Origin: an uncultured bacterium
GTDB lineage: Bacteria; Bacteroidota; Bacteroidia; CAILMK01
Assembly: GCA_903835275.1 (NCBI GenBank)
Contig: CAILMK010000684.1
Coordinates: 1-6,419 of the forward strand
Length of the DNA: 6,419 bases
Direction of reading: 5' to 3'
Shown here: positions 1 to 5,512 of the stretch, piece by piece
Layout of the letters: each line of letters begins with the position of its first letter
Numbering within the stretch: position 1 is the first letter of the stretch
Program-made: the position numbers and the translations under genes
The notes under the pieces: generated by a model
What the model saw: the letters and a program-made list of their open reading frames with translations, nothing else
Databases searched by the model: none
Told to the model about the DNA's origin: nothing

Positions 1-854
1 AATAATTTCGTATTTGTGCTCGTTCCATCGCTTGTCCAAAGTTCATTTCCGTTTTTACTATCCATGATGGTGAAAAATAATTTGCCGTTGAATGAGCAGA
101 TCATTTCACCTGAAATTGTTGGAGCCGTAAAATAATAGTTCTGGCTTGCAATAACATGGGTTCCTGTATCCGTTCCGTCAGAGATCATAAGGTCAAATGT
201 GGATGATTGCATGACCCAGAAACAAACCTTGTTGTTGAATTTTGTAAAATATTTTGGAGCTGAGTTATTGACTCCTGTATTTATATCCTTAACCATTACT
301 GTTCCTATAGCTGTTCCATTACTTTTCCAAAGCTCCCATCCGTGTGTGGAATCAAAAGCAGTGAAATAGAGCGTTCCGCTAACATCGGTTAAGCCATATG
401 GACTTTGTATTGTATATGTAGATGCCTCAGGAACGATAAACAATTTTAGCATTTTACTTCCATGGCTCGTTCCGTCCGTTACCCAAAAGCCAAATTTTTG
501 ATGGGTAACATTACTGTTTTTTACAATGGATCCTTCTGTGGTAAAGAAATACATTTTACCGGTAGAAGTAATGAAGGAACTTATTGGATGTATTAATTTA
601 TTATTTGTGTCTTTCAATAATTGCGTCCCGGTATCGCTTCCATCAGAGGTAAATAATCCTGATGAAGTGCCGGTATATGCCTCAAAAAATATTTTCCCAT
701 TGTATTGATAGGGATAGAAGATTTGTGCATCTCCGGCGGGATTTAATATTTTTGCAAGATTAAAGGTCTGTGCATTGCATATTGTACAGAAAAGCAGAAT
801 TATGGAAAAACATAAATTGTTTTTCCATAAACTTATGAAGTTGGTTTTTTTCAT
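1..854 (-). CDS. Secreted ELWxxDGT-repeat protein, N-terminal part (C-terminus beyond the left edge)
   Basis: The minus-strand frame opens with ATG at 854-852 and stays open for 284 codons to the window edge, so the gene is 3'-truncated. Residues 1-29 form a signal peptide: MKKTNF, a hydrophobic stretch around 16-25, then a likely cut after NAQ or nearby. The mature part carries five copies of a repeat about 50 residues long. A beta-strand such as GKIFFEAY or GKLFFTIMD is followed by a consensus like ELWxSDGTxxGTxxVKD; copies lie near residues 66-82, 122-138, 172-191, 221-237 and 269-283. The clearest are GWELWKSNGTAIGTVMVKDI and GNELWTSDGT. Such repeats are known from large exported Bacteroidota proteins, many with a type IX secretion C-terminal domain, and are thought to form beta-propeller-like folds. 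That domain would lie outside the window, so type IX export is inferred. The ligand or biological role is unknown. Its own promoter sits just upstream, so it need not be co-transcribed with the gene at 967-1617. Confidence 0.88.
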   Translation of the reverse strand, partial: MKKTNFISLWKNNLCFSIILLFCTICNAQTFNLAKILNPAGDAQIFYPYQYNGKIFFEAYTGTSSGLFTSDGSDTGTQLLKDTNNKLIHPISSFITSTGKMYFFTTEGSIVKNSNVTHQKFGFWVTDGTSHGSKMLKLFIVPEASTYTIQSPYGLTDVSGTLYFTAFDSTHGWELWKSNGTAIGTVMVKDINTGVNNSAPKYFTKFNNKVCFWVMQSSTFDLMISDGTDTGTHVIASQNYYFTAPTISGEMICSFNGKLFFTIMDSKNGNELWTSDGTSTNTKL

Positions 855-873
855 TTTTCAAGGATAATTTAAT

Positions 874-905
874 CAAATATAATAAAACTAAACCCTGATT
901 TGCAA
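874..905 (-). promoter_or_regulatory. Bacteroidota-type promoter of the ELWxxDGT-repeat gene
   Basis: Read on the minus strand, TATATTTG (881-874) matches the -7 consensus TAnnTTTG. A TTG (905-903) lies 21 nt further upstream, within the spacing accepted for the -33 element in this phylum. Transcription would start near 868, giving a short 5' leader of about 14 nt before the ATG at 854. No Shine-Dalgarno sequence is visible, which is normal for Bacteroidota. This is the best two-element promoter in the window. Confidence 0.6.
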
Positions 906-966
906 ATTTTCTGCAATCTTTTTTAGCGATTGTGTGTAAATACCATCCTTAAATCACGTCAGTCAG

Positions 967-1617
967 TTACTTCTTATCACATTCTACCAACATCTTCTTG
1001 ACCCTGTCCAATCCCCAGTGAGGCGCAATTTCACTGGCAGGTTTAAAAAACTCGTATTTAGACATGGCAACTTCCAGAACAGGTTTTGCCTTGTCCTTGC
1101 CACCACCAAACATTGAAGGAGTATAGAATAATCCTGTTCCTTTCAGCAAATACGGACGGGGATTGGTGGAGTCCAGTTCCATGGCTCTTTTGGAAAAATC
1201 GTTTGCGATAGTTCCGAATTTCCTTCCGCGTTTCATCGGGCTTACTGCAATCCTTCCCTGGGCGATCATTGCCTTGACAGTATATATTTCAGAATTATTG
1301 GGACTCAGGGAATCTGCAACATTCAAAAGGGTTTCCGCATTATCTAGGTAATCGTCAAGCTTATCCTTGTCTTTTTGAACGAATGCGCTGCCGGCAATGC
1401 AATAGGCGGCATAGTAATAAGGAAGCCATTCCGTACGTTCTACATTGGCTATGCGTTGAAAATGATTGCTCAATGATTGAAGTCCGGCAGCAGAAGCAGT
1501 AGTGTCCGTCATGCTAACAGCCTTTTTCATGGCATTCAAGTACTGGCTTCCATCTGCAAAGGATTGAAGGGAAATACCTGTGAGCGCGATCAGTAGAAAT
1601 ATTCGTTTCATTTTCAT
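967..1617 (-). CDS. Exported helical (TPR-like) protein of unknown function
   Basis: The protein has 216 residues with a signal peptide (MKMKRIF, then LLIALTGISLQSFA) and a probable signal peptidase I cut after SFA, near residue 21. No lipobox cysteine is seen, so a soluble periplasmic or secreted product is likely. The mature part is predicted to be almost entirely helical, with TPR-like spacing: WLPYYYAAYCIAGSAF (64-79), LDNAETLLNVADSLSPNNSEIY (split around 91-112) and AMELDSTNPRPYLLKG (145-160). A glycine-rich segment FYTPSMFGGGKDKAKP (164-179) and a WGLDRV motif near the C-terminus (201-206) look like family signatures. Similar small proteins occur widely in Bacteroidota, but I know of no assigned activity. 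The gene lies 140 nt downstream of the TonB-dependent receptor on the same strand, which suggests a partnership in ligand handling or envelope maintenance; this is inference. ATG codons 1 and 3 are both possible starts, and the choice does not affect the mature protein. Confidence 0.85.
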   Translation of the reverse strand: MKMKRIFLLIALTGISLQSFADGSQYLNAMKKAVSMTDTTASAAGLQSLSNHFQRIANVERTEWLPYYYAAYCIAGSAFVQKDKDKLDDYLDNAETLLNVADSLSPNNSEIYTVKAMIAQGRIAVSPMKRGRKFGTIANDFSKRAMELDSTNPRPYLLKGTGLFYTPSMFGGGKDKAKPVLEVAMSKYEFFKPASEIAPHWGLDRVKKMLVECDKK

Positions 1618-1713
1618 TTAGTTATTAGGGTCAGTTAAATCAGGAATGAGATTAATCCTGCATGCAAAAGTTTAATTTTGGCATTAGCATTTTATCTAAA
1701 CAGTTCCAATTTT

Positions 1714-1721
1714 CAAATTTA
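1714..1721 (-). promoter_or_regulatory. Possible -7 box for the exported helical protein
   Basis: TAAATTTG on the minus strand fits TAnnTTTG and lies about 93 nt upstream of the ATG at 1617. No TTG sits at the right -33 spacing; the nearest one upstream is 29 nt away. The surrounding 1618-1757 stretch is very AT-rich, so a chance match is plausible. If the box is real, the gene can be transcribed independently of the receptor. Otherwise read-through from the receptor is the simplest model, since no convincing terminator lies between them. Confidence 0.3.
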
Positions 1722-1757
1722 CTAATTTTCACATTATAGAATTAGCACATCAAACCA

Positions 1758-3980
1758 TTATTTTTTATCATCTGCCACTTTTCTCCCTATGGATACAAAC
1801 ATACCAATAAATATTGTTCTCAATGATTGCGGTATGATAGCAGAACGATAAGATGCATCTGAAGAATAACGGTATCCGTAAACATTATTAATGCCGAGGA
1901 TATTATTAATACCGAGGAAGATTACTGTAAAATTACCTTTTATACTGGTTAGATAACTTGTATTTATACTGAAGTTATTATAATCTATCGTTGTCCCTTT
2001 TATGTCAGGGCCAGTATAAGTAGGAGGGTTATAAAAATAATAATAAGGCCTGCCCGTTGCAAATGTATAGGTGAATCCTGCGTTCAGCTTATTGGCTTCA
2101 ATAAAGTGCGCAATGGCCGGGAGTGCATATTTATAAACTACGGAAACAGTATGTGGTGTTGCAAATGTGGGTTGAAGCATTTCGGGGTAATAACGGTATT
2201 CCCTTCTTGTATCCAGATAGGTGTAGGAAACCCAGTAGTCAACATTCTTGAAGGTTTTTTTATCTCTCCAGAATACATCTATTCCTCGCGCATAACCGCC
2301 ACCATTATTGTTTTCAGAATAGATCTTACCTGTATCACCTACTATTGGACTTGGACTGCGGATTATTCGTACAAGGTCACCGTATTGCTTGTAATATGCC
2401 TCTATCCTGAAGGTACGGTAATCATCAGTGATCTGGTAATTGGTAATGTAATGTGTGCAGTTTTCAAACGTCAGGTTATTGCTGAAAAACAGTTCGTCTT
2501 TTTGAGGCGTTTCAAAGAACTTTCCATAAGCAAAACTAACCTGTGATTTCTTTCCCGTTTTATACGCTATGGATGTTCTCGGCGCGTTATTATATTTATT
2601 AAGAATGTGCGAATACTCCGAGCGTTCCCCTATGCGTACGGCAAGTCTGCGGGTAATGAATAATTCAAATTCAGCAAAGGCGGCTCCATACATCTCATTA
2701 AGGTGATGGTTTGCCGAAAAAGAATATACGGATGAGTCCTGCCCGTAAACAATGTTTTGAACTTCCCCGCCTATTTTGAAAGTGGAATTTATCCCAAGAT
2801 ATTTGGTAAAATAAAATTTGCCCTGCGTATTTTGCTGCGATGAATTTACATTGAATTGATTGAAACTGATCTTGTCAACATTATTACTATAAGATGTTCC
2901 TGCAAAGAAATTCCAGTTTTTGCCGAGAAATTCCTTATAGGAGGCATTGACATAAATATTCTGGTTCTGCAATGAAAAACGCGCTAATGTTGTGCCGGAA
3001 TCATAAATGTTCGGGAAAGTAATTCCAAGTTTACTCATTGAGAAACTACTGTAAATTTTAAAAATACCGGTAGCAGATGTTTTCTGACGGAGAATGATAG
3101 AACCTTGTCCGCTTTCCGGAGCCTTGGTCCATGTGCGTAAACTATTCTGCGGATTTACTGCAAAGAATGGTTTGAGGTTAGTATAACTACCATCTACACT
3201 CAGGGAAGTGTTTTTCCAGCGTTGGGTATGGCCTCCGTTAACGCCGACCATCGTCAGTCCGAGTGCGGAAGTGGTTTCTTCCGCAAGATCATCGGTATTC
3301 AAAACGAGCGTGGATGAAAGTGCCTGTCCGTAGAGTGCGGAATAACCTCCGGTACTGAATACAGTTCCTGTAAAAAGGAAGGGGGAGAATCTTCCCCGGG
3401 CGGGTACATCCGGTACCGAACTGGTATACGGATTCTGCACTACCATATCGTCTATGATTGTTTTCGTTTCACTCGCTGAACCACCACGGACAAATAGTCC
3501 TTCTGTTTCACCGACATTTTGCGCACCCGGAAGCGTTTTAATGGCACCGTCAATATCCCCGCTTGCCCCGGCAGTTGTTACAATATCAAGCGGTTTTAGC
3601 ATGACGGCTTTCTTTTTATCGCTGGCCTCAAAAGATCCTGCTGATATAACAACAGTATTTAACTCATTCGATTTTTCCCTGAGAACCGCCTTTATTATAA
3701 TTGGCTTGTCAGCTATGATAACTTTAGTTTTAAAACTGTCATAGCCAATGCAGGTTGCAATAATGGTAACCTGTCCTTTCTCCGTCGTTGTAAAATTAAA
3801 CTCACCATTTTCAGTGGAAGAAGTACCATCATATGTGCCTTTAATACTAATACTGGCAAATGGTATAACGGCTCCATTATCATCAATGGTTTTTCCACTT
3901 ATTGTTATTTGTGAAAATGAATTTGCCGAAAAGAACAAAAGTGAAAAAGCAATAAATATGGCAGGTAAATATTTACTCAT
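1758..3980 (-). CDS. TonB-dependent outer-membrane receptor with N-terminal CarboxypepD_reg-like domain
   Basis: This 740-residue protein is an outer-membrane active transporter that would take up a ligand using energy passed on by TonB-ExbBD. Residues 1-24 are a signal peptide ending SANSFSQ. Residues about 25-102 form a carboxypeptidase-regulatory-like beta-sandwich (ISGKTIDDNGAVIPFASISI, then GTSSTENGEFNF and IGYDSF), typical of Bacteroidota receptors. A TonB-box-like segment LNTVVISAG lies at 107-115. The plug domain covers about 125-230, with the hallmark LFVRGGSASETKTIIDDMVV (162-181), PARGRFSPFLF and GGYSALYGQALSS. The rest is a beta-barrel rich in alternating aromatic strands, and IFIGMFVSIG near the C-terminus is the probable last strand, followed by a short charged tail ADDKK. 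The length is modest for the family (often 700-1100 residues) but looks complete. It is not a SusC type: no SusD-like lipoprotein gene lies beside it. The substrate cannot be read from the sequence. Upstream lie a 38-codon ORF and a divergent MarR regulator. Confidence 0.95.
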   Translation of the reverse strand: MSKYLPAIFIAFSLLFFSANSFSQITISGKTIDDNGAVIPFASISIKGTYDGTSSTENGEFNFTTTEKGQVTIIATCIGYDSFKTKVIIADKPIIIKAVLREKSNELNTVVISAGSFEASDKKKAVMLKPLDIVTTAGASGDIDGAIKTLPGAQNVGETEGLFVRGGSASETKTIIDDMVVQNPYTSSVPDVPARGRFSPFLFTGTVFSTGGYSALYGQALSSTLVLNTDDLAEETTSALGLTMVGVNGGHTQRWKNTSLSVDGSYTNLKPFFAVNPQNSLRTWTKAPESGQGSIILRQKTSATGIFKIYSSFSMSKLGITFPNIYDSGTTLARFSLQNQNIYVNASYKEFLGKNWNFFAGTSYSNNVDKISFNQFNVNSSQQNTQGKFYFTKYLGINSTFKIGGEVQNIVYGQDSSVYSFSANHHLNEMYGAAFAEFELFITRRLAVRIGERSEYSHILNKYNNAPRTSIAYKTGKKSQVSFAYGKFFETPQKDELFFSNNLTFENCTHYITNYQITDDYRTFRIEAYYKQYGDLVRIIRSPSPIVGDTGKIYSENNNGGGYARGIDVFWRDKKTFKNVDYWVSYTYLDTRREYRYYPEMLQPTFATPHTVSVVYKYALPAIAHFIEANKLNAGFTYTFATGRPYYYFYNPPTYTGPDIKGTTIDYNNFSINTSYLTSIKGNFTVIFLGINNILGINNVYGYRYSSDASYRSAIIPQSLRTIFIGMFVSIGRKVADDKK

Positions 3981-4004
3981 GGGTGTATCATTAATGTTTG
4001 TCTT

Positions 4005-4050
4005 AAAAATTCGGCGTGAATTCCATTTTAGAAATAGGCGTTCACGCCTA
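4005..4050 (-). terminator. Candidate attenuator: two mutually exclusive hairpins ahead of the receptor gene
   Basis: On the minus strand, TAGGCG (4050-4045), a TGAA loop and CGCCTA (4040-4035) form a 6-bp GC-rich hairpin. The same first strand, GGCGTGAA (4048-4041), is also perfectly complementary to TTCACGCC (4020-4013), an 8-bp stem with a 20-nt loop. The two stems share 4048-4045 and cannot coexist. The second stem is followed after three bases by TTTTT (4009-4005), resembling a weak intrinsic terminator, with the first hairpin as the antiterminator. The element sits between the stop of the 38-codon ORF (4062) and the receptor ATG (3980). It could instead be a partial terminator after the mini-ORF or an RNA stability element. 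The plus-strand reading, a hairpin followed by CTTTTTA, is less relevant because no plus-strand gene lies upstream. Confidence 0.4.
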
Positions 4051-4061
4051 CTTTTTATTGT

Positions 4062-4178
4062 TTAGAATGGAAGAAAGTCAAGGATAAAGTCAATAATTTC
4101 CATGCCTGTTTCCATGAGGCAGAATTCGCACTCAGGAGTTCCGCCCTGTTCATTTGGGTTGGTATCGTTAGTTTCCAT
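4062..4178 (-). CDS. 38-residue acidic CxxC mini-protein or leader peptide
   Basis: ATG at 4178-4176 opens a 38-codon frame ending in TAA at 4064-4062. The peptide begins METNDTNPNEQGGTPE, continues with CEFC (residues 17-20), and ends in a hydrophobic tail MEIIDFILDFLPF. It has nine Asp/Glu and no Lys, Arg or His, so it is strongly acidic. There is no signal peptide. A -7 box lies about 29 nt upstream of the ATG at the right place for a short leader, and the gene is 81 nt ahead of the receptor gene, so the two are probably co-transcribed. The two cysteines could bind a metal or form a disulfide; alternatively the ORF may act mainly as a translated leader for the hairpins that follow. I do not recognise a family, and it could be a chance open frame. 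Its position and promoter are the main support. Confidence 0.5.
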   Translation of the reverse strand: METNDTNPNEQGGTPECEFCLMETGMEIIDFILDFLPF

Positions 4179-4206
4179 AATTAAATCGGTTTCGTTATAA
4201 TTATGG

Positions 4207-4214
4207 CAAAACTA
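4207..4214 (-). promoter_or_regulatory. -7 box for the mini-ORF/receptor transcript
   Basis: TAGTTTTG on the minus strand matches TAnnTTTG. Transcription would begin near 4200, about 22 nt before the mini-ORF ATG at 4178. No TTG is seen at the expected -33 distance, which may indicate a promoter needing an activator or simply a weak upstream element. No comparable box is found between the mini-ORF and the receptor gene, so this is the likely promoter for both. Confidence 0.5.
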
Positions 4215-4258
4215 CAACGAAATTATTGTAAAATGAAACGATTCCGAATTATTTTTTG

Positions 4259-4266
4259 TAATTTTG
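4259..4266 (+). promoter_or_regulatory. -7 box of the MarR-family gene (decides its start codon)
   Basis: TAATTTTG matches TAnnTTTG exactly and lies 27 nt upstream of the ATG at 4294. The predicted RNA start is near 4272-4274. The upstream TTG codon at 4264-4266 that would give a longer protein is part of this box, so it would not be transcribed. No TTG is found at normal -33 spacing. An off-by-one alternative, TTG (4226-4228), 21 nt, then TATTTTTTG (4250-4258), also exists. Confidence 0.5.
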
Positions 4267-4293
4267 CAACGAAATAGTAGTAATTTGTTGATT

Positions 4294-4929
4294 ATGACTA
4301 AAGTTGTGACTCTTGTTAATGAATGGGATAGCTTTGAAAGCAGCCATCCCGGCGCGGAAATAAGCGATTTTTGCCGGTTTCAGCTGATTCGGGAAGAGCA
4401 GAAACTTTCACCGAAAGAAAAAATGTTCGGCGGGCAGGTTCCTCCCACGGATACGGCTCTGCTTATGAAAATGATGGGCAGGATCATGGGGGCATTTACC
4501 TTATATCTGAAATCGGCAATGGCAAAAACAAAAGTGCCGTTTCCTGAAACGTTCTTTTTTCTCGGCGCCCTTAAGAATACAGGTGAGATGAATAAAACAG
4601 AACTTGCCAATGAGTGTATGATGGAATATTCCACCGCTGTGGAATATATTGGCAAGCTGGTAAAAGCGGGATATTTAAAAGAAAAGGAATCTCCGGTGGA
4701 TAAGCGTTCCAAGGTAGTCAGTCTTACTAAAAAAGGGGAAACCCAGCTAATGGAATGTTATCAATATCTGCATAAGATTGCACAAATTATGTTCGGAGAT
4801 ATGAGCAATGACTCCATTCGTCTTTGCGCACATTTATTATCCTCGGTGGAAATTAAACACAGCAAACAGGCTGTGGAATTCAAGAACCGGGATTTCGATG
4901 AAATTTATAAGATGTCAGTAGGGAAATAA
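4294..4929 (+). CDS. MarR-family winged-helix transcriptional regulator
   Basis: The 211-residue product is a DNA-binding regulator. The core after about residue 85 is typical MarR: FFFLGALKNTGEMNKTELAN leads into a helix-turn-helix near 98-128 (LANECMMEYSTAVEYIGKLV), followed by AGYLKEKESP and the wing DKRSKVVSLTKKG (136-148). The wing matches the DxRxxxxxLTxxG signature of the family. C-terminal helices (about 150-190) would complete the dimer interface. Residues 1-80 form an N-terminal extension that makes the protein longer than a typical MarR (about 140-160 residues); similar long forms occur in Bacteroidota. Four cysteines (27, 108, 155, 178) might allow redox sensing, but nothing proves it. 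ATG 4294 was chosen over the in-frame TTG at 4264 because that TTG lies in the -7 box. The gene is divergent from the mini-ORF/receptor unit, so it probably represses itself and that unit. The ligand is unknown. Confidence 0.9.
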   Translation: MTKVVTLVNEWDSFESSHPGAEISDFCRFQLIREEQKLSPKEKMFGGQVPPTDTALLMKMMGRIMGAFTLYLKSAMAKTKVPFPETFFFLGALKNTGEMNKTELANECMMEYSTAVEYIGKLVKAGYLKEKESPVDKRSKVVSLTKKGETQLMECYQYLHKIAQIMFGDMSNDSIRLCAHLLSSVEIKHSKQAVEFKNRDFDEIYKMSVGK

Positions 4930-4932
4930 AAA

Positions 4933-5409
4933 TTATTTTTCCAATCTCTTCGTCAGAATATACACTCGCCAAAGCGGTAAAATACCAAATACTCCAAAAG
5001 AGCAATCCAACAGGCGCCATGTAAAGGGAATGCCTCTTGCAGGTCCCATAATCATTGCAAGGGGAAATACAAGTATACAGGAAATCATTCCCCAGTCAAT
5101 CACCCATTTATTGCGCACAGGATCTTTATACGGCCCGATGAAGGCAAGTGCTATGACGATATGCGCGAAGGCAAGCCAGTCGTATCCATAGGATAGATAA
5201 GGATATTTTGCATTGGTTTCCCTGATGGCATTATACACATCATTCAGCCATTGAATTTTTCCTCCAGTGAAATTTTTAAGAATCGCCAATTCAGTCTCAG
5301 CAGGAGAAGCGGTGATGCCGCTTAATATGAGCATCACCATAAAGAAGACCAGCCAGCGGCGAATATTTTTTAGGGTTACACTTGTTTGAGCTGGGGTTAT
5401 AGTATTCAT
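4933..5409 (-). CDS. Four-helix inner-membrane protein of unknown function
   Basis: The protein has 158 residues from the ATG at 5409. Four transmembrane segments are visible: about 19-35 (WLVFFMVMLILSGITA), 77-93 (YDWLAFAHIVIALAFIG), 103-122 (VIDWGMISCILVFPLAMIMG) and 133-153 (LLDCSFGVFGILPLWRVYIL). Motifs between and in them, such as FTGGKIQWLNDVYNAI, GPYKDPVRNKWVI and ARGIPFTWRLLDCSFG, look conserved; I recall similar uncharacterised proteins in Bacteroidota but cannot name a family or activity. A histidine (His83) within TM2 and a cysteine (Cys136) near TM4 are candidate functional residues. The frame can be extended 20 codons upstream to an ATG at 5469, but that stretch contains a -7 box at 5434-5427, so the shorter start is preferred. 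The gene converges on the MarR gene with only 3 nt between stop codons, and no strong hairpin separates them. Confidence 0.82.
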   Translation of the reverse strand: MNTITPAQTSVTLKNIRRWLVFFMVMLILSGITASPAETELAILKNFTGGKIQWLNDVYNAIRETNAKYPYLSYGYDWLAFAHIVIALAFIGPYKDPVRNKWVIDWGMISCILVFPLAMIMGPARGIPFTWRLLDCSFGVFGILPLWRVYILTKRLEK

Positions 5410-5426
5410 TAATAGTTGTTTAGTTG

Positions 5427-5434
5427 CAAAGTTA
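5427..5434 (-). promoter_or_regulatory. -7 box of the four-helix membrane protein (decides its start codon)
   Basis: TAACTTTG on the minus strand matches TAnnTTTG and lies 17 nt upstream of the ATG at 5409. Transcription would begin near 5420, giving a leader of about ten bases. The ATG at 5469 lies upstream of this box and so would not be in the transcript. A TTG at the right -33 spacing is absent. Confidence 0.5.
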
Positions 5435-5470
5435 TGGATAGTTTTTGATGAAGTGGGGTGTTTTTTCAAT

Positions 5471-5499
5471 CGTAAATCCTAAATCGTTAAATCGTAAAT
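5471..5499 (+). repeat. Degenerate AT-rich heptamer array (CGTAAAT-type), four units
   Basis: Four head-to-tail units follow each other: CGTAAAT (5471-5477), CCTAAAT (5478-5484), CGTTAAAT (5485-5492) and CGTAAAT (5493-5499), with a decayed fifth, TGTTATAT, running into the -7 box of the beta-helix gene. The array occupies the region where upstream promoter elements would be expected for that gene. Units of 7-8 bp do not match the helical repeat of DNA. The array may be a slippage-prone microsatellite that alters promoter spacing, an AT-rich upstream element, or neutral sequence. Confidence 0.6.
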
Positions 5500-5504
5500 T
5501 GTTA

Positions 5505-5512
5505 TATCTTTG
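5505..5512 (+). promoter_or_regulatory. -7 box of the beta-helix protein gene
   Basis: TATCTTTG matches TAnnTTTG and lies 41 nt upstream of the ATG at 5554, giving a leader of about 35 nt. The -33 position is occupied by the heptamer array and has no TTG. The last four bases of the box are also the start of an 11-bp inverted repeat. Confidence 0.5.

Larger units (their letters stand above)
4190..4275. promoter_or_regulatory. Candidate operator region for the divergent MarR-type regulator
   Basis: Three copies of one half-site lie between the divergent genes: TTTCGTT (4190-4196) and its reverse complement AACGAAA at 4216-4222 and 4268-4274. The last two are part of a longer direct repeat CAACGAAAT (4215-4223 and 4267-4275). 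The first pair brackets the minus-strand -7 box, and the third copy abuts the plus-strand -7 box. A looser direct repeat, CGAAATTATTGTAA against CGAATTATTTTTTGTAA, lies at 4218-4231 and 4245-4261. MarR-family proteins usually bind inverted repeats overlapping the promoters of themselves and a divergent target, which fits this layout. The inverted pair has 19 nt between the arms, wider than a standard MarR palindrome, so it may represent separate or cooperative sites. Confidence 0.4.

Noticed and set aside
914..932. CAATC...GATTG inverted repeat downstream of the exported helical protein as a terminator.
   Set aside because: A 5-bp stem with a 9-nt loop and no adjoining U-tract on the minus strand is not convincing.
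1603..1614. The 12-mer AAAATGAAACGA (minus strand) at the start of the exported helical protein is identical to 4230-4241 in the divergent promoter region.
   Set aside because: At 1603-1614 it is explained by the coding sequence for MKMKR, so it is weak evidence for a shared operator.
1884..1919. An apparent 18-bp tandem duplication in the receptor gene encoding LGINNI then LGINNV (residues 689-700).
   Set aside because: Family members commonly have an N-x-LG-x-x-NV-x-GY pattern at this barrel strand, so both halves fit the normal receptor consensus; I infer convergence of similar codons and not a recent insertion.
2106..2546. A 146-codon open frame on the plus strand inside the receptor gene.
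   Set aside because: It is antisense to a clearly functional receptor, has no promoter-like start or recognisable domain, and its composition is that of a reverse-frame shadow; the same applies to the other antisense frames in the window.
3965..3976. A 12-bp perfect palindrome GTAAATATTTAC just inside the receptor start.
   Set aside because: It encodes residues SKYL of the signal peptide, is purely AT-rich at the centre and has no matching second site; a chance palindrome is the simpler reading.
4928..4940. AAAAATTATTTTT between the convergent MarR and membrane-protein genes as a bidirectional terminator.
   Set aside because: The stem is only five A-T pairs with no GC, too weak to call a terminator; it also overlaps both stop codons.
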